Source of the DNA: Paulownia fortunei
Taxonomy: Eukaryota > Streptophyta > Magnoliopsida > Lamiales > Paulowniaceae
DNA length: 64,000 bases
NCBI GenBank assembly: GCA_019321725.1
Contig: CM033119.1
Coordinates: forward strand, 1,736,001-1,800,000
Direction of reading: 5' to 3'
Positions 12,285-23,533 of the stretch are shown here, one piece after another. Position 1 is the first letter of the stretch, and each line of letters starts with the position of its first letter. The notes beneath the pieces are model-generated. The model saw only the letters and a list, made by a program, of their open reading frames with translations, had not been told where the DNA came from and made no database searches. The translations under genes and the position numbers were made by a program.

Positions 12285-14447
12285 CACTTTGACCAGGTTA
12301 CTCAAAGTCTCAAACCTACAACTCCTACAAGAAAACCTAAACAAAGTACAAATTAACACATATACATCAACATCATACAATCATACAATATGTGTTTAGT
12401 ATTAAATTTGCAAAACAAAAAATATTTCCACATCGTACAGTAATTATACAAATACATGTACGAATGTATTCATACACAATTAAACAAAACAAAGAGCTGA
12501 GGTGGGGAGAGTGGTGGAGACGTGGTCGAGCCGGACGAGCCGGCAAGGCTGATGTTATGGAGCTAGTGACATGATCACAAGAATCAAGATGAGACAAGTC
12601 AAAATCTTTTATTTATTTCAAATAAGTCATTGGTATTAAGGTAACTGAATCGCTACGGCCATTAGGGTGAGTCACTCTTTATAAGTTAAAATTGTTAACT
12701 ACTACGCCCTATTGTTTAGGCAACTGAGCTTTCATTTTGATGATTTCCAAGCAAACAGGATCCAAGTTACTCTCCTGGATATGTAACTTTGTGTTTTGAA
12801 CTTTATGTGCACTTTTGGCCTTCCTGTTTTAGCAGTTACTTGGATTTTAACTTTAGCTGTAACTTTGCACTTGTTGGAACAATAACTGATGTTTCATCAA
12901 GGTCGGAATGTAAGAAGTAAAGGACACAAAGATCTTTTAGTTGGCTAGCCAACTAAGTAAAAGAGTTAAAGCAAGCATATAAAACGGTCATATTAATAAA
13001 ATCACTATAAAACATGCTACAGGCACTGTCAAGTTTATGATTGTGCACACCATAAAGTTTACTAAAATAGGTGATCAAATGAAGTCAGAAATTTTAAATT
13101 TGACGGGTGACATTGAATTCAAAAACAATTATAGAATTTAATAAATTTGTATGTTAAAAATTTAAAGTTATATAGACTTGAGCGGGGCCGACTATTGTTG
13201 AATGCCCCCAGCTCCATCCCTGGAGATGATAGTCTTGCTATTAGTTTTGAAGCCCTAATATTTCTTTTCAAACTAAATTTTTTGTGTAAATGGATAATCT
13301 AGCGTTGAGAAAATCATTTGAGGAAGTACTATAATTCTTGGCAATGCTGGAAGTAGTAGATTTGGTGTTTGTAATGAAGTGAGCAGTAGATTTAGAGGAT
13401 ATAACATATTGTACAAGAGTAGGGTCCTGATTTTTGTTGTACTTTAGAGTTTTATAAGTGCAAGTGAATAAGATTCTCTCCAAGTTTCTTTGTGCTCTTC
13501 CAGAATTTATGTCTGAACCAAAACAAAATGATGGTTGGTGGGCAGAATTTGTGAGCTCTGGAAGTGACTGTACTTGGTAATGGGTAGAAGAAGATAAGCA
13601 CCCTGGATATTTTATGGCTTCTAATGGATCTTTTTATCATCACCCTACTGGAGATGGCTAGCCAGGCAATTAATTCCATTATGGTTGTGGCTCTTCTTTT
13701 TTTTTTTTTCTCCAGTGGAAATGGGAAAAAAAATGATTTGAGTAAAATAGAAAGAGTTTTGTGCACAAAACAATCACACTCTTATCTATATAATAAAACA
13801 TGGAATAATGACATTTAAAATAAAATCTTGGAAATGTTAATCATGAAACATAGGGAGAGAGTTGTAACAACATATATCTGTAAATAATTAGCACTGCATT
13901 AAAAACTCCAGCCCAGATCTGTACGCAAATTAGCAACTCTGTCTAAATTGCAAACCCCATAAACATGGGGATAATTGTTAATCAACAGCACAAAACACTA
14001 ACTAGGCAAACCTTTTTAGTAATTATTGATGTCTTAACCTCCAACCAAACACTTTCTTAATGTAGAACTCACAGCCTCTGTTTAGCTTTTGCATATTTAA
14101 ATCATCTTAAGTTATTATTATTCCCTAATTGGACTGCATCAGGATGGTTTTTTGTATTAAATTAAGGCTAGATAGACATTATTGAGAGCCATGATTAGGA
14201 CCCTAATTATTATAAAATTAAAAGTAAAGCCTGGTACTAACAGCCCACTAGTTGATTATAACCCTTCAATGATCCCTTTATATTAATGCCTCAGCTATAA
14301 TCACTTCCCACCTACACTGTCTCTAGCTTCATCTCTTTCCTCAATTCTTTCCCTTTTATAGATCCCTGCACTTCTTTAAAGCTCAAAAAACATTCCCTCC
14401 ACACTCATACTTGTGGATTTATACTTAATTAACCACTTTGCTTAACC
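12285..14447. other. Spacer and promoter region upstream of NSP2 (copy A)
   Basis: No gene recognised. A GC-rich patch lies at 12500-12560 and a short hAT-like fragment near 13077-13225. The last 130 bases before the ATG are pyrimidine-rich, as in plant 5' leaders, with TTTATATTA near 14277 as a possible TATA element. Confidence 0.55.
13077..13225. repeat. hAT-like nonautonomous fragment
   Basis: An AT-rich core with a GC-richer right end reading GCCCCCAGCTCCATCCCTGG. This resembles the right end of the elements at 7672-7819 and 34944-35110. The left boundary and target duplication are not clear. Confidence 0.3.
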
Positions 14448-15920
14448 ATGGCAATGGTTATGGACCTTGATTTTTCAAATTTTACTTATAGTGCCACAAC
14501 CACCAGTACAACCACCACCACCACCAATACCACCGCCTCGACCGATGAAGGTTGCAATTGGAATGACTGGTCCCCGGTCGTCGACTGGGAGGCGCTTTCC
14601 GGTGACCAGGAGGATTTCCACAACCTCATTGACTCTATGATGGATGAAAATGTAGTGCTACACCAATCCACTAGGCCTAGCATTCATGAAGAGTACAACA
14701 ATTTGTCCCCCGAGTACAACATGATGACTGATGATGAAACCAACAGCACCGAGGATTGCAAGGGGCTGAGGCTCATCCACCTGCTCATGGCTGCTGCCGA
14801 GGCGCTGACAGGGGCCAACAAGTGCCGCGAATTGGCTAGGGTGATATTGGTTCGGCTCAAGGAGTTGGTGTCACCAAATGACGGCACCAACATGGAGAGG
14901 CTGGCGGCCTATTTCACCGACGCCTTGCAAGGCTTGCTAGACGGCACTGCCGGTGGTGTACATGGCCACCACCACCACTGCAAGGAGGAGCACCACCAGA
15001 CGGACGTTCTAGCAGCGTTTCAATTGCTACAAGATATGTCTCCTTATGTTAAATTTGGACATTTCACTGCCAATCAGGCTATATTAGAAGCTGTGACACA
15101 TGACAGGAGGGTCCATATTGTGGACTATGATATCATGGAGGGGATCCAATGGGCCTCACTAATGCAGGCCTTGGTGTCTAGGAAAGATGGGCCCCCAACT
15201 CCACACCTCAGGATTACGGCGTTATCAAGGGGCGGAAGCGGGCGGCGGTCGTTCGGCACCATCCAAGAAACGGGCCGCCGCTTGACTGCCTTTGCGGCTT
15301 CTATAGGCCAACCATTTTCCTTTCACCAATGTAGGTTGGACGCGGACGAAACATTTAGGCCATCCTCTTTGAAATTAGTTAGAGGGGAAGCTCTTATAAT
15401 TAATTGTATGTTGCACCTACCACATTTTAGCTATCGGGCCCCGGATTCAATTGCTTCGTTTTTATCCGGGTCCAAGACCCTCAATCCAAGACTAATTACC
15501 CTCGTGGAGGAAGAAATGGGGCCACCAAGTGATGGAGGCTTCGTGGGTCGGTTCATGGACTCATTGCACCACTACTCAGCTGTTTATGACTCGTTGGAGG
15601 CCGGATTCCCAATGCAGGGTCGGGCTCGAGCATTAGTGGAGCGGGTTTTTTTGGGGCCTCGGATTTCCGGGTCATTGGCCCGTATCTACCGGGCCCATAG
15701 GGAGGAGGAAGGGTGCGCTTGGGGGCAGTGGTTGGGCGCAGTTGGATTTCGTCCAATGAACATAAGTTTTGCCAATCATTGTCAAGCCAAATTGTTATTG
15801 GGACTGTACAATGATGGGTATACGGTGGAGGAATTGACCATAAATAAACTTGTCCTGGGGTGGAAGTCACGGCGCCTACTTTCTGCTTCTATTTGGACCT
15901 CCCAAGATAGTGATTTGTGA
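14448..15920 (+). CDS. NSP2: GRAS transcription factor NSP2 (nodulation signaling pathway 2), copy A
   Basis: A 490-residue single-exon GRAS protein. It is a nuclear regulator that pairs with NSP1 to activate strigolactone-biosynthesis and symbiosis genes. The NSP2-specific N-terminus is present: MDLDF, a Thr-rich run, then [18 protein letters not shown] and DFHNLIDSM. The GRAS domain runs from about residue 105 ([17 protein letters not shown]), through a VHIID-type motif ([18 protein letters not shown], about 220-237) and the second leucine-rich region ([17 protein letters not shown]), to a complete SAW end ([12 protein letters not shown]). Motif order and wording match legume NSP2 more closely than other GRAS clades. 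A His-rich insert ([12 protein letters not shown]) interrupts the leucine-rich region, as in legume orthologues. The start codon sits in a CCATGGC context. No frameshift or stop is seen. Confidence 0.95.
   Translation: MAMVMDLDFSNFTYSATTTSTTTTTTNTTASTDEGCNWNDWSPVVDWEALSGDQEDFHNLIDSMMDENVVLHQSTRPSIHEEYNNLSPEYNMMTDDETNSTEDCKGLRLIHLLMAAAEALTGANKCRELARVILVRLKELVSPNDGTNMERLAAYFTDALQGLLDGTAGGVHGHHHHCKEEHHQTDVLAAFQLLQDMSPYVKFGHFTANQAILEAVTHDRRVHIVDYDIMEGIQWASLMQALVSRKDGPPTPHLRITALSRGGSGRRSFGTIQETGRRLTAFAASIGQPFSFHQCRLDADETFRPSSLKLVRGEALIINCMLHLPHFSYRAPDSIASFLSGSKTLNPRLITLVEEEMGPPSDGGFVGRFMDSLHHYSAVYDSLEAGFPMQGRARALVERVFLGPRISGSLARIYRAHREEEGCAWGQWLGAVGFRPMNISFANHCQAKLLLGLYNDGYTVEELTINKLVLGWKSRRLLSASIWTSQDSDL
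14839..14859 (+). promoter_or_regulatory. Candidate miR171h-type target site in NSP2 mRNA (copy A)
   Basis: The sequence GGTGATATTGGTTCGGCTCA and its preceding G, coding for VILVRLK in the first leucine-rich region, is nearly complementary to the miR171h sequence I recall from legumes. The differences amount to two G:U wobbles and one terminal mismatch. miR171h is known to cleave NSP2 transcripts and limit mycorrhizal spread. No miRNA precursor was found in the window. Confidence 0.6.
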
Positions 15921-17767
15921 TTTAATTGAGTGTTTTTTTTGTTTTCACTAAGACTTGGAAAATATTTTGTTTGATTTTTCTATTCCAAAGTATCACTACT
16001 ATGTTTTTATGTTTATAGCAAGTCTTGAATGAGATTGTAAATATGTATATGAAAAAAATTTGAACTTCAACTTAAACTCGATTTAATTTTATTATTAACG
16101 TCATATTTTTATGAGTATAAATCCACAATCTCTTGTGGTTTTTTATCTTAATTTTTCAACGGGAGACTTTGTCTCATGCTCTAACAATTTTCTTTGTTTT
16201 TTTTTCAAAGTCTTCAAATTATTAACTTGATTTTCCTATTGAATATATAAATAGAAGGAATAAAAACGTTGTCGCAATATGGTATGTCATGATGTGATGT
16301 GTCTAGCGAAAAATTCAAAGCATATAGACTTGTAAATGTGGTACACGATAAGTTTTTATTTTATCTTATAAATTTTTTGTGAGTACCCTAATGGAATTGA
16401 CAAAAAATATATAAAATGAAAAACAAACAAAGCAAAATTAAATTAACCAGTTCTTATCTGCTTTCGAAGATATTATATTTTTGCACTAGTTTGAAAATGG
16501 AGATTTAGAAGCACTTTGTTGATCAGTACATGACTACATGGCTTCTTGTCGATGTTGAGGATATCTTCTTTGCTTCGTTCCTCCTTTTTCATTTTCTTGA
16601 TTGGGTGCCTACTGCCTTTTTGTGGAAAAAATAAAAGAAAAAACATTGGGATAAGTCCAATTAAAATAACTGTAAAGTTCTTTTTGAGTTAATTTTAAAT
16701 CCCAAAAAAATGCATTTTTTTTCTATGATTTTAACATGTCTTAGAACCTCATAATATTCTTTAATTACTGCACTTAAAAACTTTATATTAAGTCTCACCA
16801 GCTAAAAGAACAAGTTGCTATGAGAATTTTTTTTGTTTTTCCTTTTAAATAAGAGTGTTTTGTAGCTTGTTACAATCATTGAAGATGAAATCTTCCAAAA
16901 ATTTAAAAAAAAAAATCCCATAATTTTGTTTTTCTCTTGTTCAAGATTTAATTTTACAATAATTTTTTTACCATCCGTGTGATAAAAGATGCTTGGAAAG
17001 TGGATAAGAGATGCTTGGAAAGGCGAAGAAGAGTACGATAAAATCAACTAATAAATTATAATGTTGAAAATAATATATGGGGTCTCTAATATTAAGTTGT
17101 GCTCGTTGTTCTTTCTCATTTTGATTCAAGTTAGGTTATTCACTATATATCAAGATTGTATGCAGTTTATTGAACTTTATTTTTTCAAAAAAGGGTTTTC
17201 TCATTGCCAATTACCCTACTCCACTTCCATAATTGTCACCTTGTACTTGTTTGTCACAACTTTCATCTCACAACTAATATTCATCTCATGCGATCACCCA
17301 ATTATTAGTCTAAAAATGTGAAAATATATTATGTTAGCTCGTGGTTTATTTGAACTTATCAGTATGGAAATGGAGGTATTTCACCTGTTGAACCAGGCAC
17401 GTTGACATATTTGAGTTGTTGGGACATCCTTCTCCCCGACACGTATCAGCTACAAAATAAATATTTTTCCAGGGAGGGTATCACTGGAACATGGGAAGAT
17501 TCCTGGAATGTACCTTTCATAAAACACAACTCTTCCAAATTTTGATGAGATCACAGGCTTGGAATTACATATATAAAAAATATGTATATAAAATAGTAAA
17601 GATACTCTCCTCAGTTCTCATGCATCCACAAAAGCTTCATATATTTAATTTTGTTTTAAATTTAGTTTTATTGGGTAAATACTCTATTAAGCATTCCATA
17701 CATCCTGGTCACCAATGATAAGCCCCCACCCCCCAAATCATGAAAATGTAAGTGTATTTTCATTTTT

Positions 17768-17888
17768 TTAGAAAAGACAAAAATTATAAAATTTATTAAT
17801 TTTATATATAAAATTTATATTAATATAAAAAATTTATAGAGTTGAGTGGGCCGCTGCTGGTGCCCTCGCTCCCTTGGCTACGTCTCTA
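17768..17888. repeat. hAT-like nonautonomous fragment
   Basis: An AT-rich core followed by GAGTTGAGTGGGCCGCTGC and a C-rich tail GCCCTCGCTCCCTTGGCTAC. This shares layout with 13077-13225 and 34944-35110. No convincing terminal duplication was found. Confidence 0.3.
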
Positions 17889-18359
17889 AATGTGATACAA
17901 GTTTTGATATAAGATTCTATATTATTTTTGCTATATGTATTGATGTACATAATTGACTATGTGAACAAAAAAAAATTAAATATTTGTTGTATTTAAAATT
18001 TGATGTTAAACAAAATGGGGAAAAAATATTGATTTCATCCCTCAATCAAACAGGGAATCAACTTTTTGTAGTTGCATCAGCCCACTAGCCACCAACTTGT
18101 ATTTTAGGACTAGATTAATGGCTAAACAATTATTCAAACTCACAGCTTACATGTTTTGTTGCTGTGCATGCGTCATGCTACAAACTCAATTTATTGTTTG
18201 TTAAAGAGAATTAATTTTTTCTGCCACCAAATTGAATATTGGATGTGGGTTCTTGATTTTGATTTCTTGCAGTAGATTTACCTTAGTTTATTGCATGTCA
18301 TGTCATAACCTGAGAAGACTTTTTGACAACAAGGAGGATGTAATGGTGATCAAGTAAAT

Positions 18360-19020
18360 CCCCTATTCATGCTGATAGAGCTGCAGGCCAATAGGAGGTT
18401 GATGGAGGCAATCAAGTGAATGGCCTTCGTGTTGGTGGCGAAAACCTCAGCGAAATCAACAAGTAGGGAGTGGTTGATTTATGTAAAATTTGATTAGGGT
18501 TATACAGAATAATTATTGTGAAAAGTTTGAGAAAGTTTACGAATACTAATCCACCAACTTTTCAAGGTCTAACAGAGGTTGACGAGACCGAAGAATAGAT
18601 AAACAACGTAGAAAAGATATTTAGTAGGTTGGATTAAAACGATCTTTTGAAAATCTTTTACGCTCTTAAACATTAAAAAGGGAAGAGTGTGAATGACGAA
18701 AAATAGTGGAGAAGCTAAAAACTAAACCGACAATATACAGAGAATTTAAAGACTTATTCTATGAGTGATTCTATCCTAAAAGTGTGTGTGATCATAAAAA
18801 GGCCGAGTTCCTCAACTTAAAGCAAGGAAACATTGACTGTAGCATAATACCACGTTAAGTTTGCATCTTTGCACTATTTTGCCCCTTATTATACAAAGAA
18901 TGAAAATAGAAAGGCTAAGAAATTTATGAAAGGTTTGAGGTTTAAGGACAAAATTCGTGTGCCTTCATTGACAACCTATATAATCATTGTGAATAAAGTT
19001 CTTGATATTGAGTTGGATTT
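18360..19020 (+). pseudogene. Decayed Ty3/gypsy retrotransposon gag relic (copy A)
   Basis: Read across frames on the + strand, this spacer shows the order of the plant Retrotrans_gag domain. It has a Gln/Arg-rich lead-in near 18378, a PPTFQG block near 18550, a Glu-x-x-Ile/Trp region, and near 18800 an EFLNLKQG-like block. There are many stops and frame changes. No protease, reverse transcriptase, integrase or LTR pair is visible nearby, so only a fragment remains. Confidence 0.6.
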
Positions 19021-21043
19021 AGGAGATGAATAACCAAAAGAAGCATAGAGAGAAAGACTCTCAAACTTCCAATTGGCCTATACAAAAGGGTTAAAAAAGT
19101 ATTTTTTTGACAACTGTTGAAAGTGGTTATACAAGAATTTAGGTGATGGTGGTTAACAATGAAAATGTAAATGAATCGAGTATGATATTATATAAATTTA
19201 TTTGAATTTTTATGCAGTTTTATAAATTGTGTTTGAATATAATTTAACTGTTAATTGAATCGAGTTTTAATCAAGGCATATACAAATTGAGTTTAAATAA
19301 TTTAATCTTTTTACACATATTTTTTTATTTTTTTATTAATCGAATCGAGTTTGAGTGAGTTTCATATCTTATCGAATGAAAAAATGTATTCAAAGTAGTA
19401 ATTTAGTTTGATTTTAAACCCTAACTAAAGACTTCTACACATGAAAAAATTGAATAATCATAAATAATTAATTTTATAAAAATATATATTCCCATGTGAA
19501 CTAATTTATATTGATCTTTGAATTATATTGAAACATATATAGCATCACCTAATTATACTTCCATGAGACCAACTTAACCTCTACTTGAAATATGACCAAT
19601 ACCAACTAATCTGTTGGGCCCATTACCATTAGTTCTAGATTTGATCTTTGGACAGCCCACTTTCATGGAATGTAATATTTGGGCTATCATGGTCTGGGTT
19701 AGATCAAACTCTTTAATAACCAACTAAAATGGACACGGACATTACACTAGTCAACCCAATTTAAATGAATTGAATTGGGTCCTAATTCTACCATATTATT
19801 ACTAAACCAGTCTCTTACAGGCTAATAGCGTGGAATCCACGTGCATGGTATATTTTCGAGCAAAAAATGCTGATAATGTTTAAATTATTTTTAGTATCAA
19901 TAGTATTGATGAGCGTGAAACAAACATTATTTTTAGTATTAATAGTCAAAAATAAAATAAAAACTTAATTATTAATTAATTTTTTATTTTCTAGTTTCCT
20001 CTAACGCATGCCTTGCTTGTAACAATTATTAGTAATATACCCAAAGTAAAAAATAAATAAAATTATCATGTGAAATCTAGGTTCGTAGTATTTTTACAGA
20101 AATAAACGTGAAAAAATTAAAACTAGTAAAAATATTTTCAAAAAAATCTAAAAAATAATAAAAAATTTATTCTAAATTTTGTTTTTTATTTTTTGTTATC
20201 ATATTTTACTTTTTATATGCGTGAACCATGCCTTATTGCCTTTACATTTTTATCATTTTCAACCATGCCTACACATTGGTTGAAGATTTGGCACAAAATC
20301 TTGGCATTTGTTAGAAAATGTATCAAGAAATATCTTTACATTAAATTTCATATCCAAAGTAACTATTTATACTTTAGGAAAAAATATCAAAGAAATATTC
20401 TTTTCTATTGACAAATCCCATAAAAAATATTTTCTCAAATTAAAAAATCAGTACTACGAAGTTCTCATTTTAGGAAACCCAATACTCAATAAAGTTAACA
20501 CCTTGGAAATACATATTAGGAAAAAAAATTCAAATATCCCTTATTATAAATTTTTATAAAATTCTCATAAAAATATTCCTCAATTCAAAAAATTAGTACT
20601 ACAAAATTTTCACTTACATCCTTAAAACTCAGTAAATGTCGAAAGAAACTTCGTTTGAGCTTATTAAAGTAAGAAATTGATAAATTGGTTTCTAGGATAG
20701 ATAATTTCCTTTTGGGCATTTTATTTGGACTTTTTCGTATTTATAATTGTTGTCTGAATTAAACAAAAAAATATAAAAACACTTTTCTATTATAATATTT
20801 GATTCCTACCGCACTATTCCCATAGGCCATAAGAGCCACCACCTAATTACTTTGATGTAATTATGCCTAACCCGATCCACACGCCAATATACCTGGACAT
20901 CTTCATCATCCCATGAAATGCTTAGTCTTGGACCATATTATTACTCCCCCAAACCCTTCAACTTTTTCCAAACCCTTTCGGCCTAAAACTTGGTGGTATT
21001 GCTGAAATTTAATTGTATTTGCAGCATAAGGCGATCATCTGTC

Positions 21044-21485
21044 ATGGCTTCTTCCTCTACATCCACCGCCCTGCCAACTCAGGACGGCCCAGCTCAGAAC
21101 TCCACTCCCCAAACTCTCCAGGTCTATTATTTTCTCTTTTTTTTTAAACCTCTATTGCTGGCTTGTGTTTGATGGGCATGTTCTGAGATTGATTTTGGGT
21201 GAGCCCTTCTGGGTATTTTTGCTGAAGATTTTTTTTCCCTTTGTTAATTGTGAATTGCCTAAATTGTTGGAATATTGAGTTTGATGCGAAACTAGGATGG
21301 TAAATTTAAATTATAGGAGTATAAGGTTATTTGGAAGTTTAATAATTGTTCTAGAATTCCTGCACTCATCTATGGTTTAAATTTAGTTGTTTCGGCATAC
21401 TCTCCATGTACTACATGTACAAAGAAAATGAACTTTTTGAAAGGAAGAATTTATGCAATAAAACAAAATAGCAGGTATTCTTATT

Positions 21486-21528
<43 letters not shown>

Positions 21529-23533
21529 GTGTGTGTGTGTCTCATCGTCCTTTTAATTTGATTCATGCTGTTTTAAACCCTTATGTATTAGTACTAACAA
21601 AAGGTTGTTTTGCTCATCAAATGACCAAGAGATGTACTCTTTGAGCAACCTATGGTAATAGATTTATTACCTTTGACTAACCGCCGTCCGTTGCCCTTTC
21701 AAGTTCCTGGCATTTACCAATGCATTCATGTACAGGTTCAAAAGTGATGAAAACTGGCATTTCCCGGCCCATTTCTCGTTTCTATCTCTTGGTGTGGACA
21801 TTTGGTTTTATCATAAAGCAATGTTGGCCATGGATGTTGCTGCAGTGATCAATGTGAATATTATCACAGTTTACCCAACACTAGAACCAAAATGATAAAG
21901 ATAAACTCTTCTTCTAGTTCCTTGATCATAGAACATTAGGGCCAGCCACAGACACACAAAAAGAAAAAAAAAAAAGAAGCAAGAAAACTGCTTTTTTCGG
22001 CAGAAAGGGAAACTTAGTTGATAAGAGAACATTGCCGTTTTAGTTTCTTCAATCTGTTTGAAATTCTACTTTCTGAGAGGATGGGCTGATAAGAGACTGT
22101 TATTTACCTTTATACCATTGTTTGGTGGGAGCTACTTGTTGTTTTACCAACTAACTTTGAACAGGCTGTGTTTGGTTTAGGCTCTTCAGCACATGCATAG
22201 AAGATCTTCAAAGTCTTCTGTGTTAAGAGTGACTTAGTGGTCGCTTCTCAATGGTTTCATTAATTGCTAAAAAGATAGAGCTGTTAATTGATCAATGTAA
22301 TGATGATGTCTGTTGTTTCTCCTATTTTTCCACATCTCTGGAATTGTATTCTGTCTTTTATACTGTGAGCTTCCTTTTTAGGTCGCAAAGCGCTTGGAGA
22401 AGTTCAAAACTACGATTTTCACACAAATGAGTAGCCTTGCTATCAAGCATGGTGCTATTAACCTTGGACAGGGCTTTCCCAATTTTGACGGTCCAGAGTT
22501 TGTCAAAGAAGCAGCAATTCAGGCCATTAGAGATGGTAAAAATCAATATGCTCGTGGATGTGGGATTCCTGATCTGAACTCTGCTGTGGCTGAGCGTTTC
22601 AAGAAAGACACTGGACTTGTGGTTGATCCTGAAAAGGATGTCACTGTCACCTCTGGATGCACAGAAGCAATTGCCGCAACGATGTTAGGCTTAATAAATC
22701 CTGGTGATGAAGTCATCCTCTTTGCTCCATTCTATGATTCCTATGAAGCTACTCTGTCCATGGCTGGCGCTAAAATAAAGTGCATCACCTTGAGGCCCCC
22801 AAATTTTTCCATCCTTATTGATGAGCTGAAATGCATTGTCACAAAAAACACACGTGCGATCCTGATGAATACTCCGCATAACCCCACAGGCAAAATGTTT
22901 ACTCGAGAAGAACTTAATGCCATTGCCTCCCTGTGCATTGAGCATGACTTACTGGTTTTCTCTGACGAAGTTTATGACAAGTTAGCTTTTGAAATGGATC
23001 ACATCTCCATTGCTTCACTTCCTGGCATGTATGAGCGGACTGTGACCCTGAATTCTTTGGGGAAGACATTCTCACTAACAGGCTGGAAAATTGGTTGGGC
23101 AATAGCTCCCCCGCACTTGACCTGGGGTGTAAGGCAGGCACATTCTTTCCTTACCTTTGCAACATCAACTCCAATGCAGTTTGCAGCGGCAACAGCGCTC
23201 AGAGCTCCAGATTCTTACTACGAAGAACTAAGAAGGGATTACATAGTAAAGAAGACTATCCTGGTGGAGGGCTTGAAGTCTGTGGGTTTCACAGTCTACC
23301 CGTCAAGTGGAACCTACTTCGTGGTGGTGGATCACACCCCATTCGGGCTGGAAAATGATGTTGCCTTCTGTGAGTATCTAATCAAGGAAGTTGGGGTCGT
23401 TGCAATCCCCACGAGTGTATTCTATTTAAATCCAGAAGAGGGTAAGAACCTTGTGAGGTTTACCTTCTGCAAAGATGAAGGGACTCTTCGATGCGCTGTT
23501 GCCAGGATGAAGGAGAAGCTATTGATGAAGTGA
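21044..23533 (+). CDS. PLP aminotransferase, kynurenine/glutamine transaminase K type (copy A)
   Basis: Class I/II pyridoxal-phosphate aminotransferase, 409 residues from two exons: 21044-21121 (MASSSTSTALPTQDG...) and 22382-23533 (starting VAKRLEKFKTTIFTQMS). It resembles kynurenine-oxoglutarate/cysteine-S-conjugate transaminases (KYAT family) and Arabidopsis At1g77670, which I recall as the closest plant relative. Visible motifs are NLGQGFPNFDGP, QYARGCGIPDL, TSGCTEAIAA, FAPFYDSYEA, NTPHNPTGK, FSDEVYDKL and NSLGKTFSLTGWKIGW. Lys254 in the last is the expected PLP-binding lysine. VRFTFCK near the C-terminus supplies the substrate-carboxylate arginine. The 26-residue first exon is short. A plastid-targeting extension may lie further upstream: the frame is open back to 20987, and a TTTGCAG acceptor-like site ends at 21024. 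The exact start and localisation are therefore less certain than the enzyme class. Confidence 0.92.
21490..21540. repeat. Compound (AT)n(GT)n microsatellite (copy A)
   Basis: About 36 bases of alternating AT, then TCTG and a GT run, in the aminotransferase intron. The same length appears at 57833-57883, which argues that the two segments are the same locus. Confidence 0.9.

Larger units (their letters stand above)
15921..21043. other. Spacer between NSP2 and the aminotransferase (copy A)
   Basis: About 5.1 kb without an intact gene. It contains an hAT-like fragment near 17768-17888, a decayed retrotransposon gag at 18360-19020, an AT-rich dispersed repeat near 19165-19400 and a degenerate local repeat at 20416-20640. 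In the last, a unit ending in an AGTACTAC motif followed by a stretch like CTCA...TTAGG recurs after about 147 bases. The last ~200 bases before 21044 are GC-richer and probably promoter or leader. Confidence 0.6.

Noticed and set aside
12480..12600. GC-rich minus-strand ORF upstream of NSP2 as a small secreted peptide gene
   Set aside because: It has no signal peptide, no conserved C-terminal peptide motif, and the ORF runs into AT-rich filler; composition alone is not enough.
14486..14683. Antisense ORFs inside NSP2 (also 14684-14893 and 15553-15870)
   Set aside because: They are opposite-strand shadows of a well-supported gene, with low-complexity or meaningless translations and no family match.
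22691..23358. Extra ORFs overlapping the aminotransferase exon 2 on both strands
   Set aside because: All lie inside the enzyme's reading frame region and have no recognisable domains.
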